A stretch of DNA of 64,000 bases from the NCBI RefSeq assembly GCF_018294505.1, contig NC_057795.1, positions 523,409,184 to 523,473,183 on the forward strand, written 5' to 3'. Origin of the DNA: Triticum aestivum (lineage: Eukaryota; Streptophyta; Magnoliopsida; Poales; Poaceae). The translations under genes and the position numbers were made by a program. The first letter of the stretch is position 1. Each line of letters opens with the position of its first letter. The notes below the pieces were generated by a model. It did not search any database. It had not been told where the DNA came from and saw only the letters and a program-made list of their open reading frames with translations. This document shows positions 46,371 to 59,000 of this stretch, piece by piece.

Positions 46371-48057
46371 TGTTGGAAATATGCCCTAGAGGCAATAATA
46401 AAATGATTTTTTATTATATTTCCTTGTTCATGATAATTTTCTATTATTCATGCTATAATTGTATTACCCGGAAACAGTGATACATGTGTGAATACATAGA
46501 CCACAACATAGCTCGTTGATCAACAGATGGTCATGGTTGCCTGACTATGGACATTGGACGTCATTGATAACGAGATCACATCATTAGGAGAATGATGTGA
46601 TGGACAAGACCCAATCCTAAGCATAGCACAAGATCGTGTAGTTCGTTTGCTAAAGCTTTTCTAATGTCAAGTATCAGTTCCTTAGACCATGAGATTGTGT
46701 AACTCCCGGATACCGTAGGAGTGCTTTGGGTGTACCAAATGTCACAACGTAACTGGGTGACTATAAAGGTGCACTACATGTATCTCCGAAAGTGTCTGTT
46801 GGGTTGGCACGAATCGAGACTGGAATTTGTCACTCCGTATGACGGAGAGGTATCTCTGGGCCCACTCGGTAATGCATCATCATAATGAGCTCAATGTGAC
46901 TAAGTGGTTGGTCACGGGATCATGCATTATGTAACGAGTAAAGTGACTTGCCGGTAACGAGATTGAACGAGGTATTGGGATACCGATGATCGAATCTCGG
47001 GCAAGTAACGTACCGATTGACAAAGGGAATTGCATAGATTACTTGAATCCTCGACATAATGGTTCATCCGATGAGATCATCGTGGAACATGTGGGAGCCA
47101 ACATGGGTATCCAGATCCCGTTGTTGGTTATTGGCCGGAGAGCTGTCTCGGTCGTGTCTACGTGATTCCCGAACCCGTAGGGTCTACACACTTAAGGTTC
47201 GATGACGCTAGGGTTATTAGGAAGACTTGTACATGATTACCGAATGTTGTTCGGAGTCCCGGATGAGATCCCGGACATCAAGAGGAGTTCCGGAATGGTC
47301 CGGAGGTGAAGATTTATATATGGGAAGTCGTCATACGGTCACCGGAAAAGTTCGAGGGCATACCGGTATTGTACCGGGGCCACCGGAGGGGTTCCGGGGG
47401 TCCACCTCTCTCGGAGGGCCTCATGGGCCGTTGTGGGAAAGGAACCCGCCCTTGGAGGGCTGGGCGCACCCCCCCTTGGGCCCATGCGCCTACGGTTGGC
47501 GGGGGACCCTAAAGGGGGCGCCCCCCTTGCTTGGGGGGCAAGCCCCCTCCCCTTGGCCGCCGCCCCCCTCTAGATCTCATCTAGAGGGGGCCGGCCCCCT
47601 TCCCCCTTCTCCTATAAATAGAGGGGTGAGGGGAGGGCTGCAGGACCACACCTAAGGTGCAGCCCCTCCCCTCCCCAACACCTCTCCTCCTCCGCAAGAG
47701 CTTGGCGAAGCCCTGCCGGAGTACTGCCTCTCCATCACCACCACGCTGTCGTGCTGCTGTTGGAGGCCCTCTTCCTCAACCTCTCCCTCCTCCTTGCTGG
47801 ATCAAGGCGCGGGACACATCACCGGGCTCCATGTGTGTTGAATGCAGAGGTGTCGTTGTTCGGCGCTAAGATCGGAATCCACCGCAATCTGAATCGCTTC
47901 GAGTACGACTCCCTCATCCGCGTTCTTGTAACGCTTCCGTCTTGCGGTCTTCAAGGGTATGAAGATGCACTCCTCTCTCTCTCTCGTTGCTAGTTACTCC
48001 ATAGATTGATCTTGGTGATGCGTAGAAATTTTTTATTTTCTGCAACGATCCCCAACA
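46371..48057 (+). repeat. 3' LTR of plus-strand Angela
   Basis: 1,687 bp, TGTTGGAAATATGCCC to GATCCCCAACA, with a TATA box at 47613-47620. It lacks about 25 bp after 46506 that the 5' LTR retains. Followed by TSD ATGGC. Confidence 0.94.
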
Positions 48058-49495
48058 ATGGCTCCACTTGAGTGGGGCATTGTCCTTCTCCTTCGGCCAC
48101 AAGGGGTTCCTCAATGGGTAGGATATGACCCACACCCATTCTTCTTATGGATTGGGGAGGAATTTCATCACCTACATCACAAGTACCGCTTTGCTCCACT
48201 TGGGAGCCGTTATTTTCATCAAAATCCATGTCACACGTCTCCTCAATGAGTCCGGTGGACTTGTTGAGAACACGGTAAGCATGAGAGTTTGTAGCATAAC
48301 CAACAAATATGCCCTCATAAGCTCTAGCCTCAAATTTAGACAAACGAACACCTTTCTTGAGAATGAAACACTTACTCTCGAACACCCGAAAGTACTTTAG
48401 GTTGGGCTTGTTACCGGTAAGTATTTCATAAGGAGTCTTGTTCAAGCCTCTGCGGAGAGAGAGCCGATTGGATGCATGCCATGCTGTGTTGATGGCTTCG
48501 GCCCAAAAGTTGTATGAAGACTTGAACTCTGCCATCATGGTCCTCGCCGCATCCATCAACATCCGGTTCTTCCTCTCTGCGACACCATTTTGTTGAGGGG
48601 TATATGGTGCAGAGTATTGATGCTTGATCCCCTCATCGCTAAGAAACTCATCCAAGGTGTAGTTCTTGAACTCGGTGCCATTGTCACTTCTTATTGTCAA
48701 GATCTTTGCATCATGTTGACGTTGAGCTTCATTTGCAAAGTCGATGATGGTTTGTTGAGTCTCACTCTTCCTCTTGAAGAAGTATACCCAAGTGTATCTT
48801 GAATAATCATCCACAATCACCAAGCAATACTTTCTACCTCCAAGACTATCAAAGGATGGAGGCCCAAAGAGATCCATGTGAAGGAGCTCCAAGGGTCTCT
48901 TCGAGTAGATGATAGTCGTGGGAGGGTGAGACTTCTCATGAAGCTTTCCTTCGATACAAGCACTGCAAGCACGATCTTTGGCAAAACTAACATTTGTTAG
49001 TCCACGGACATGGTCCCCCTTGAGAAGACTTTGCAAAGATCTCATATTGACGTGGGCTAAATGGCGATGCCAAAGCCATCCCACATCAACTTTAGCCATT
49101 AGGCATGTCGCGGTCTTAGTGGGTCGCTCCGAAAAGTTAATCACATAAAGACCATTCTCGACATGCCCAACAAAGGCTACTTTAAGAGTCTTGCTCCACA
49201 AGAGGGCCACGGTATCAATATCAAAGAAAGTGGCAAAGCCCATGAGTGCAAGTTGACGAACGGAAAGTAGATTGTAAGCAAGGGACTCAACAAGCATGAC
49301 TTTCTCGATCGTTAGATCATGAGAAATGACAACCTTGCCAAGACCCAATACCTTAGAAGACGAGGCATCACCCCACTCGACGTTGGTGGGCATAGAAGGG
49401 ATCTTGTGCATGTCCACCACCAAGTCCTTGCTCCCGGTCATATGATTTGTTGCTCCACTATCGAGCAACCATGATCCCCCACCGGAAGCAAACAC
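48058..49495 (-). pseudogene. Sirevirus protease-integrase segment
   Basis: An open frame of about 480 codons read leftwards until the Angela LTR. Numbering from 49495: protease Asp12-Ser-Gly (LLDSGATNHM), gag-pre-integrase zinc site with His143/His147 and Cys177/Cys180, and an integrase core with Asp208, Asp271 and Glu307, i.e. the Asp-35 residues-Glu spacing of a complete catalytic triad. The C-terminal part holds the GKKP-like block (NKPNLKYFRVF) typical of Copia integrases, then the variable linker that continues at 4135. The frame itself is intact and its catalytic residues are present. It lacks an upstream connection because of the TAG and frameshift near 49496-49510. Confidence 0.9.
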
Positions 49496-49505
49496 CTACA
49501 AGAGA

Positions 49506-50519
49506 TCAATGCTTGGTTTTAGGTACCCATGTTGTAATGGGTCCATTGATGTTAGTGACAAGGGTCTTAGGAACCCAAATAGACCATACAATGTACTCAT
49601 AAGGAGAACCGACAAATTTAGCATAAACATGCCCATCACTAGCATGGCATAACACATAAGAAGGGTTAAAGTCGCCGGCTTTGTTGGAAGGGGTGGCGTT
49701 GCCCTTTTTGACATTACCGCCCTTCACATTGTTCTTCTTCTCCTTAGGAGCACCTTCTCCCTCCTTCACAAAAGTTTGCTTGAGAGGGGGAGGTCGTTTG
49801 GCCTTGTTGTTCTTCTTCTTGTTCTTGGACTTAGGTACGAACCCAACTCCCTCCTTGGCCACAACTTCCTTTTGATTGATCAAAAGGTCATTGAGGTTCT
49901 TCTCACCTTGTATGCATGTCACAAGGCCTTTCTCAAGTTGCTCCTTCAACTTGGCATTCTCCTCCACAAGATGCACATGCTCACAACACGGGTTAGTGGA
50001 ATTTGCATTATCAATTAATACCATATGAGGAAAGGTGGCCTTTTCTTTAGTTAGCTTCACTTGGAGTTGATCATGAGATTCCTTGAGGCTAGCATGAGCA
50101 TCCTTCAAGATCTTGTGGGCCTTGTCGAGTATATCAAACTCCTCTTTGAGTCTAGCATGGTCAATGCCAAGTTTAGCCTTCTCGGAAGTTAGCACACGAG
50201 ATACAACAAGAGCATGATCAAGGTCTTTCTTTAACTTAGCATGGTCATCGTTGTGTGACTCCTCAAGAGCCAAACAATGCCCACGCTCTTCCTCAAGAGC
50301 ATTAGAGAGATCCGATATCTCATCGGCATAGTCATGACTATGACCTTCCATCTTAGAGATGGTTTCTTCATGAGCCTCGATCATGTCATTGGCTTCACCA
50401 AGTTGTTCCAAGAGAGCAACGAAGTGCTTCTTGGATTTTCCCTTGAGCTTACTCATAAAATACTCAAATTCATTTACTTCCTCATTATACCCCTCACTTT
50501 CATCAATGTCATCCGTCAA
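49506..50519 (-). pseudogene. Sirevirus gag C-terminal coiled-coil segment
   Basis: 337 open codons. Residues about 40-215 are rich in Glu, Lys, Leu, Ala and His with heptad spacing, consistent with long coiled coils (ELSNALEEE-like phrases). A Lys/Asn-rich basic stretch follows (about 235-285), and the end leads to the WVPKTK block just before the protease. A shift near 50530-50560 separates it from the upstream frame. A short deletion plus a TAG near 49496-49510 separates it from the protease frame. An extended gag with coiled coils is a Sirevirus trait. Confidence 0.75.
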
Positions 50520-50559
50520 GGAGGGATTAGTAATGATGGTGGTTTTGATGTTGGGGTTA

Positions 50560-52059
50560 CCTTGTTGGTGGATTTAGCCATGAGACACTTGGTGGTGATG
50601 TTCTCATTGGGCGAGTCGAAGAGGGACACCCGTGGAGTTGTGGCAATGACAACGGATGCCATGGCCATGGCTTCACTATCTTCATCATCATCGTCATCCT
50701 CATGGTACTATTCTTGAATCACCAACCCTCAAGTAGGAGTCTTTTTGGTGAAGTTGTTCTTGTTTGGGAAGGACTTGGCTTTGTCTTTTCGGATGAGCTT
50801 GCCACCATTGTCTTCCCGCTTCTCGTAAGGGCAATCCACAACAAAGTGGCTCACATTGCCACAATTGTAACGTGTTCTCACACGTTGCTTGCCCTTGAAC
50901 CCACTTGAGTTGTTCTTGTTGAAGTTGGGCATTGTGTTCTTCTTGCTCCAAAATTGCCTTGAAGCAAGAGCCATGTGCTCATGATAATCATATTTTGTAT
51001 CTTCTGGGTTGCTCTCCTCATCTTCCTATTCTTCCTCTTCTTCCACAATAACATTGGCCTTCAAAGCAAGGTTGGGCTTCTTTGCTCTTTGAGAATGCAA
51101 CACCGCGTTGTCGGCAGTCTTGTCCAAGATCCTCATTGCCACAAACTCATCTGACACTTTATTTGAGGTCAAGTAGTGGAAGTCCGGTCTTTGACGGATG
51201 ACGGAGGACATGGCCTTGTGGTAAGTCATCACTGCTTTGAGGAACTTGCGTTTGATCCAATTGTCATCCGTGTCCTTGCTCCCATGATCTCGGAGTGTGA
51301 TCGCGAGTTTGGTTACTCTCCGAAAGAGCTCACGAGGTTCTTCATCTTCATTGCAAACTCATCGGCTTCATCTTGCACCACTTCATAGTTGGAGCATTGA
51401 ATGCTTGCGCTTCCCTTATAGAGGGAAACAACACAATGCCATGCATCTTTGGCCATGGCGAAGGGTCGAAGATGAGGGAGATCTTCGGGTGGAACCGCAT
51501 CTTGAATGATGAAGAGAGCATTCTCACTGAATTGATTATCCACGGCTTCTCTCGGGGTGAAGTTGCTTCGGTCATGTGCATGGAAACCTTCTTCAATGAT
51601 TCTCCAAAAATTAGTATTCACATGATTTAAATGACGCTTGAAGCGATAAACCCAAGAATCAAAGTCCTCATTTTTCACATTCTTAGGAGGAGGACCGGCA
51701 TGATTTAAATGAGTAGAGGGAATCGGTCCTCCATAAATTGGAGGTTCCACATTGGCAAAGATGTCGGTGCCATTTCTACCACAAGTAGAAGGACCCTTTT
51801 CACTAGTAGCTTCCCCCTTGTCGGAGTTAGCATCCATCACCTTGTTAGTGGGATCACCCACTTTCATCGGCGAGGTAGATAGTTTAAGGCCTTCTAAGAA
51901 TTTATTAAACATGCTTTATACCTCGGTTGTCATGGAGGTTTTCAATGTGTCCAAAGCCACATTGAATTCCTCGCGAGAAACCGCGGTTCCCCCATCGGCC
52001 GTAGACGAGCTCGGATTTACACCGGAGTGCTCCTCCACACCGTCTACGGTGTCAACCAT
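50560..52059 (-). pseudogene. gag: Sirevirus gag with damaged zinc knuckle
   Basis: Starts at ATG 52059. TAA at 51916-51918 (codon 48) breaks the N-terminal region. The gag core (51345-51912) contains the WVYRFKRHL and AKDAWHCVVSLYKG blocks of Copia gag. A frameshift near 51340 moves the frame; it then runs to TAG 51026-51028 and on through the zinc knuckle at about 50820-50870. In the knuckle the first Cys is replaced by Arg (RYNCGNVSHFVVDCP), so metal binding is probably lost. Further stops occur at about 50710-50731. Thus the gag has at least four disablements, more than the protease-integrase segment downstream. Confidence 0.85.
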
Positions 52060-52096
52060 ACTGTTCGGATGGCAAAGTCCTTAATAAAGAGACGAG

Positions 52097-52108
52097 GCTC
52101 TGATACCA
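52097..52108 (-). promoter_or_regulatory. Met-tRNA primer-binding site of Sirevirus
   Basis: TGGTATCAGAGC on the minus strand, two bases from the 5' LTR end at 52111. A perfect match to the usual initiator-Met tRNA site of Copia elements. Confidence 0.88.
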
Positions 52109-52110
52109 AT

Positions 52111-53763
52111 TGAAAGGATCGATATAGTTGACTAGAGGGGGGGTGAATAGGCAACTAAATTTTTTTAGCTTTTCTTTACCAAATTAAACTTTGCATCAAA
52201 GTAGGTTGTCTAGATATGCAACTAGGTGAGAAACCTATATGATGCAACAACAACAAGCACACAAGCAAGCAAGAGATATAACACAAATAAGCTTGCAAAA
52301 TAAAGGCACGAGATAACCAAGAGTGGAGCCGGTGAAGACGAGGATGTGTCACCGAAGTTCCTTCCTTTTGAGGGGAAGTACGTCTCCGTTGGAGCGGTGT
52401 GGAGGCACAATGCTCCCCAAGAAGCCACTAGGGCCACCGTATTCTCCTCACGCCCTCACACAATGCGAGATGTCGTGATTCCACTATTGGTGCCCTTGAA
52501 GGCGGCGACCGAACCTTTACAAACAAGGTTAGGGCAATCTCCACAACTTAATTGGAGGCTCCCAACGACACCACGAAGCTTCACCACAATGGACTATGGC
52601 TCCAAGGTGACCTCAACCGTCTAGGGTGCTCAAACACCCAAGAGTAACAAGATCCGCTAGGGATTAGTGGGGGGAATTGAATTTCTCTTGGTGGAAGTGT
52701 AGATCGGGGCCTTCTTAACCAATCCCGAGCAAATCAACAAGTTTGATTGGCTAGGGAGAGAGATCAGGCGAAAATGGAGCTTGGAGCAACAATGGAGCTT
52801 TGGGGTGGAAGAGGTGGTCAACTAGAGGAAGAAGACACCCCTTATATAGTGGAGAGACAAATCCAACCGTTATCCACTTACTCGGCCCACGACCTGCGGT
52901 ACTACCGCTCCAGACAAGCGGTACTACCGCAGGTGCTCACGGTACTACCGCGGCGGACCGCGGTACTACTGCTGCTACGGTAGGAGCTAGTCCAGGCCAG
53001 AGCCACAAAGGTTGAGGGCGGTACTACCGGGCGCGGATGAATAAAAATACATCCGTGCCTACTTCTGCTGAAAATCAAATAGTGCAAAAATCTGACACGG
53101 TACTACCGCACTTGGCATGTGGTACTACCGTGCAGGGAGCAGATGTAAAAAATTACATCTGTCCCTACTTCCGCTTGTGATGCTGTGCTGAACCAGGACT
53201 CACGGTACTACCGCGCACATGGGGCGGTACTACTGTGTAGGGCGCGGATGTAAAAAATTACATCCGCCCCTACAGCCGCATGAGCGGCTGAGTCTGGTCC
53301 GAGGCCACGGTACTACAACCCCTTAGGAGCGGTACTACCATGTGCACCTACGGTACTACCGCAAGGGCATGCGGTACTACCGTGTGGGCCTGCGGTACTA
53401 CCGCTCCTAGGAGCAGTACTACCGCATGCCTCAGAATAGCAACACTAGGAATCCTTCTCTTTGCAAAACATGAAGAAAACAGAGGATGCTCCAAAGCGCA
53501 AAGGGAAAGGCGGTGCAAAGGGAGTAAACGTGCATGTGATGATTCCACCCGAACCTTTCCAACGCGGACCCCCTCTTAATAGTACGGCTTTCCTATGACT
53601 CAAATCCACCGAAAAGAAACATAGAAAAACACCGTCTTCAATAGTCTTCGAGGGGCACCAAACTGTCTTGTGCCTAGTGATGAAATACTCAAGGCACACG
53701 ATTAGTCCTGAAAAGCATTGTCATCAATCACCAAAACACCTTAGGGATAAATATGCCCTTACA
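52111..53763 (-). repeat. 5' LTR of Maximus-type Sirevirus
   Basis: 1,653 bp; on the minus strand TGTAAGGGCATATTTATCCC to CTATATCGATCCTTTCA. TATA box on the minus strand at about 52842-52850 (CTATATAAG). Contains the palindromic array at 52890-53430. Confidence 0.87.
52890..53430. repeat. Array of CGGTACTACCG palindromes in LTR
   Basis: About 15 copies (exact or one or two bases off) of the 11-bp odd palindrome CGGTACTACCG occur in 540 bp. Three further imperfect inverted repeats sit among them, of the form GGATGTAAAAAATTACATCC, near 53032, 53142 and 53246. Spacing is irregular (about 20-60 bp). Confidence 0.9.
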
Positions 53764-56059
53764 GAAGGCCATGCCTAAGAAGCCAGCCAAGAAACCAACT
53801 TCTTCAGCAATACCCTCACGGCCAAGTTCTTTTGCTATGCCCTCACGGCCAATTTCCTCAGTGCCACCGAGGCAAATTCTTCAAGCTGCCCCAGTTCCTC
53901 AAGCTGCACCAATTCATCGGGCTTCAAAACCCTCAGCTCCTCTGGCAAAGTCCTCAGCACCCGCGCATCTTGCCATGTGCCAAAGGACCACTGGCATATC
54001 TATTGCCTCAGGAGCTTCAACGAGTTCTTCTGCTCATCCTTCAACTACCGGTCCCACTCTGCTGAAGACCAAGGCCACTGCTGGACGAGGCACTAGACCA
54101 AGTCCTCACAAGAAGCATGTGGTCTTTCAAATTCCATCTGATGATGATGAACTTGCCGATAACATCAGGGACAGATAGCAGCGGGCCGCTAAGCCAAAGG
54201 AAGTGTTGTACCCCTACTTGTGGATCCAAAGAAGGTCCTTGATTTCATCGATCTCTGGCACCAGGACCCCAATGCTCCAATGCCAGATTTGGGCCTCACT
54301 CCTGGACAAAGTCACGTTGTGACGATGTTCATCACTGAAGAGAAATGGGAGTATGACCAAGCCAGGTCATTGAAGAAAACCCAGTACAAGAAGCAGCACT
54401 ACTTAAAGGACAACGTCCTCAGTCTTTCGCCTGAGCAGATCCTTGCACTGCAAGCTGAAATCAAGAAGCTCAGCGAAGAATTTGAAGCCTATAAGGCTGA
54501 TTGGAAGGGCGCCAAGGTTAGATTCGTCAAGATGATGAAGACATTCACTTCAAGTGTTCTGCTCCTGTGCGCATTGAAGTCACTCCGGCTGAAGCATCTG
54601 CTCGAGCCACTGAAGGAATTGCCAGCACCACTGATGAAAATCAGGCTGCTGATGAAACTGCAAGCACCGGGGCTGCTGAAGAAATTCCAGCCTTTGAAGA
54701 AACTGCCAGGGCAACCACTAGTGTTGCGCCTGAAGAAATTGCCAGGCCAGCTGAAGACTCTATCGCTGCGCCTGAAGAAACTGCTCAAGACAGGCCAACT
54801 GCATCAGTTGTGCCTGAAGAAATTGATCCCACTGCCACTGCTCCGCCCGCACCAACTCCAAGTCCAATTCTTCCTTCTGCTTTGGAAGTGAAGAAGACCA
54901 AAGCTGCGGAGCGTGCTGCTTTGAAAAAGAGGAAAGCATCAGCTACCTCAGAATCTGCGGCCCCCAAGAAGGCGAAGATTTTGACGAGTTCACTAGAGAA
55001 TCCCATTGATGTTGTTCCTCTCGCAAGCATGCCATCTAAGGAACTTGTTCCTCATGGCGAAGAATATCAGATTCCTGATGAATCTGCAGAAGAAGATCCC
55101 TCTGCTGCTTCCACAAAGCAGATGGATGAAGAAACTGAGGTTGAAGCTTTCACCTCAACCCCTAAGGTATCATCGCCAAGGCCTCAGTTCACTGCTAAAG
55201 AGGCCGGCGTTGAAGAAATGGAAGTGGATGATGATGTGGACACTGGCTGCACCACTCCCATGATGAATGATGATTTCTGGGAGAGTAGCACCCCAACTCG
55301 CCTCTATTCACACCAATCCAACAAATTCCTTAGTCCCCGGCTCCAACTGAAGTTCAAATGGGTTCTGAAGAAATTCATGCCACCCCTTCCATTCCTGAAG
55401 AGATTCCAGCTACTAGTGCTGATGAACATGTTGCTGAAGAAACGGAGGCCCAGGATGCAACTGAAGTAGAAGCAGAAATTCCTCAGCCTGCGACTCCTGA
55501 AATTGAAGTTCCAGAAGTTATTCTTCAGATCACCGATACTCCTCAGCCACAGCCGAAGAATCCGTTCTCCAAGACTCCGAAGTTCAAGGCTGATGCCTTC
55601 TTCAATGAGCATGTATTCTTCACTGACTACAATCCATATGATTCTGCTCGTCTGAGGAGGAGTGATTCTGGACTGCCAGCCAGGCAAACTTCTATTTTTC
55701 AGTGCTATTTAACAAAGACAAGGTCTTCGATCATGAGCATATTCCTCACTTGGATATGGAATCACTGCCTTGCTTTGCGCCAGTCCTCGCTGCCATTCAT
55801 GATGCTGGCCTGCTCAATTTATGCATTGACATATGCGATTGGAATGAAGAACTCATTCCTCAATTCTACGCAACGCTGCACATCACAAGCAATTCTGAAG
55901 ATGTGAATTCATGGGTGTTGGACTGGATGACGGAGAACACACATTACAAGGTACTTGCAACTAAATTGCTTCGTTCCATGCGAGTCAGTCCTCCCCCGGA
56001 AGGTGCGCGTCTGACATATTCTGAAACTGAGTTGTCTGGTCATTTCATGCAAGTGTTGA
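53764..56059 (+). pseudogene. Large ORF of non-autonomous element, first part
   Basis: Order of content: Lys/Pro/Ser/Ala-rich N-part (to TAG 54176-54178), a segment with LWHQDPNAPMPDLGLTPGQ and a Gln/Glu-rich helix (54220-54530), an Ala/Glu/Pro-rich low-complexity stretch with a basic AALKKRKAS block (54567-55300), then a conserved globular part (55600-56059) with FFTDYNPYDSARLRR, FYATLHI and VLDWMTENTHYK. Frameshifts near 54200, 54530, 55300 and 55690. The globular part resembles the proteins Pfam groups as putative plant transposon protein (Transposase_32 type), a domain found in plant retroelement ORFs. That assignment is from memory and tentative. Interrupted at 56059 by the solo LTR; the reading phase resumes at 60606. 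Confidence 0.65.
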
Positions 56060-59000
56060 TGTAACGCCCCGGATACAACTTTCCATATTCGTAACTCCAA
56101 CTCTTGCCTTTTCCGGAGATGTGATATGATATTTCCTTCGTGGTTGGGTTTTGTCTTTTGTTTTGCATTTTGTTCATGTCATGCATTTCATCTCATGGCA
56201 TCATGTGCATTGCATCCGCATGTTTTCATAAAACTCGCACTCGTGTTTAGTTGCCGCTTCTCTCCATTATCTTCGCTGACCGCTCCGAGCCAAACCACAC
56301 TCTTGCACACGATCGCCTTGTCTCTCTACGCAACCACGACCCCTTTGCGCGTGTCCGAAACTGCCCCGAACCCGAACCGGTCTGTCATTACCGATGGATC
56401 CGGATCATCCCCAAACATCTATAAAACATCTACATTTATTTGTTGGACTCCCCTAAGCTATTTATTCTCGACCGTCAGATTTTGATCGGATAATCCAACT
56501 CCTTTCTTTTTCCATATATATAGTCTATTCCTAGTCCATTTTGGACCTAACCCTATTTTCTAGGGATCCTCCCCAGCCGCCGCCACTTCGTTTCCTCGGG
56601 ATCCCTCCCGATCCAAATCCTCCCCGACAGCCTCCCTCATCTTGCGCGGTTGACCAATCGGGTCGCCCGAGCCCCGAGCTCCTCCGCTATTCCCTGCCCG
56701 AGATCCTCGCCGCGCCAGTATCCTCGGAGGCCCGAGCCTCCCCGTGCTCCTCCACCCCGCCTCATCTCCGCGCCGCCGACGAGCTTCGTTCAAGATGAGC
56801 CACGCGCCCTCTTCTTTTCCTTTCTCTCCCTTCCCCTGGTTCTTCTCTCCCCTGACCGCACTGTCTTCCTCTACCCTGGTTCACAGGAAGGCCATGGCCT
56901 TGGAGCTTCACCCACGTCCATCTCCCTCAGCGTGCCGGGACGCCAGCCTCCTCTCGCGCCCGAGGGGCTCCCCGAGCACCTTGTCCCCGCCAACAAGTCG
57001 TCGCCCAAGGCCCCGTCCTTGCCACCCTCCGCCGACCTCGTCCTTCACGCGTTGCTGGAACCCCTCGACGCTCTCTCGCACCTGCAAGGCGTTGTCCCCT
57101 GAACCTGTCGGTTTTCCTCCTCTGCAACGAGCCGGAGCACTCGTCTCGCTCGTCGTCGACCCCAAGCCACTTCTCCCGCCGGCAATCGAAGCCACCAACC
57201 AGATGAGTGTCGCCCCTTCTCCTCCTTCCTTCGTTTTCTTCTCTGCGTCCTTTCTCAACTCCCTCTCATCTTTCTCTGCACAGGAAAATGCCATGGCCGC
57301 GTGAGTTCTTCCACGCTGGCCTGCTACCTCACCTCCCCGACGGCTCGTCCCCGCACAGCCGGCGAGGCTCCGGCCTCCTCAGCATCACCAAGTCCGGCTA
57401 CCTCCCCATCGTCCTCTTCCTCCCCTGCTTCATGGACAGCGCCTTCCCTCATCGCTTCCGCTCGTCCCCGACCCCGATCGACTCCAGCAACACTCCCACG
57501 GTGAAGCCTCCGCTCCTCCTCATCTCTCTCTCTGGTTTCGTTGTCAGCATGTCCTTCGATCCGCGCAACCCCGAAGCCGTCCGCCATGGCCGACCAGGAC
57601 CAGGGGAACGAGTTCAAGCTCGTGCCTTGCCTCTTCTGCACAACATCCACACATCCGCAACACAAGCGGCTCGCGTCCCAAATCCGCACGCCCGCCGCAG
57701 GTTCATAACCCCAACGGGCGTCGCTTGTGCTTGCCCTCGCCGTCGGTCGTCGCCGCGCAGCCATGGCCAAGCTCGACCGTTGTTGAGTAGCTCAAAAGAG
57801 CCTGGGCGCACTTTGTATCACGAACACTAAGCTAACCCAGTGGTTTCTCCCTCGTGCACACATCTAGGAGGTCTCAGGTGCACTCTTGGTACTACTGGTT
57901 AGACTAGCAGGTTTGCACCCAGGCAACCAGGGATGAAATCCCCACGACAGCAACTTTTGCCCCAGTTTTTGCCTCCTCAAGATCAAGCCCTTGTTCTTCT
58001 TCATCTAAAGTTGATCCCCTATGTCAACACAAAGTTACAGACATCCCAGTGGTCGTCTCAGCGTGCACCCTTCCAGGGGATCTGGGGTTCGAGTCACAGG
58101 AGGGCCCTTGTTTCCTTTTATTTTTGCTCCCACAGTCACCCCAAATCCTCTTGGGCCTCATTCACTCTCGGGCCGCTGCACTGTATTGCTTCTGACCCGC
58201 GTATGTTTTTTTTCTGCTCTGTGATTTTAGCATTTACCAGTGCATGCATATTTACAGGAAATGCCACTGTTTTGTTTTGTTAATAACTAAATATGCATGC
58301 ATCCAAATTAAACAAACAATACATGTAAAATGCCTAGAATTTCATCTAGTTTCATAATATGCTGTTTTCATCCATGTTTAAAATGTTAACATGCTGTTTG
58401 ATTTAATTCGCATAAATCACATGTTAAAATGGTTTATTTCATAACTAATTAACCATAACTCGGTTTTTAATAAACTTTATATGTAAATGGGGTGGAAAAA
58501 TGCATAGAATAACATGGTCCACTTTATTTTCCTGTTTAACAACCTTATAATATGGTTTAGGGCAGAACAGTACCAAATCTAAAATATGGACATGAGGATT
58601 TTCCGGAATTGTTGTTTGTTGTTCCGGCCTCATTTAAACTTACCTAGATAGGTAGTTTTATTGTGCTTCACCTCTTGCCATGTTTAATAACATTTAATAT
58701 TGGTTTGGCAGCTTAAACGAGATTAAACTAAATATGTCAATGTGGTGTTTTGTCAATATGCAACTCGTTGCATATTGAGCTCCACTTAACTTGTAGTATT
58801 GTTTGTTGCACTTCGCCATGCCATGCCTCGTTAAATCGGACATGCATCATGCCATGTCTTTGTGATGGTTGTTTACCATGTTGTTTGCTTCTTTCCGGTT
58901 TGCTTCTCTCGTTAGCTTCGGTTTCGTTCCGGAGTTGTGAGGATTCGTTCGACTATGTCTGCTTGTCTTCTTCATGGACTCGTTCTTCTTCCTAGCGGGA

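Larger units (their letters stand above)
4136..48057 (+). mobile_element. Angela-type Copia retrotransposon (plus strand), host of nested insertions
   Basis: One Angela/BARE/WIS-type Copia element spread over 43.9 kb by three nested elements. Its own parts are the 5' LTR 4136-5855, leader 5856-6470 plus 15174-15827, gag-pol 15828-18542 plus 37226-38473 plus 46321-46338, polypurine tract ending at 46370, and 3' LTR 46371-48057. The TSD is ATGGC at 4131-4135 and 48058-48062, splitting Sirevirus pol. Without inserts the element is about 8.7 kb, the usual size for the family. The polyprotein has five in-frame stops but no frameshift in the first part. The 5' LTR starts TA instead of TG. Confidence 0.93.
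48058..53763 (-). mobile_element. Maximus-type Sirevirus (Copia), 5' two-thirds
   Basis: Minus-strand Copia element: 5' LTR 52111-53763, Met-tRNA primer-binding site, gag, zinc-knuckle/coiled-coil region, protease and integrase down to 48058. It is interrupted there by the plus-strand Angela and continues at 4135-3862. RT, RNase H and the 3' LTR are not in the window. The long Lys/Glu-rich coiled-coil part between knuckle and protease and the LTR style mark a Sirevirus; the LTR with many CGGTACTACCG words is what I associate with Triticeae Maximus. The right flank at 53764 opens into the ORF of another element. TSD candidate GAAGG (53764-53768), unverifiable because the left end is missing. 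Confidence 0.85.

Noticed and set aside
56541..57830. GC-rich stretch with several Ser/Pro-rich ORFs, considered as a gene exon
   Set aside because: Lies within the 5' half of the solo LTR bounded by a TSD. Frames overlap on both strands and show no domain; it parallels the GC-rich block of the other LARD LTRs.
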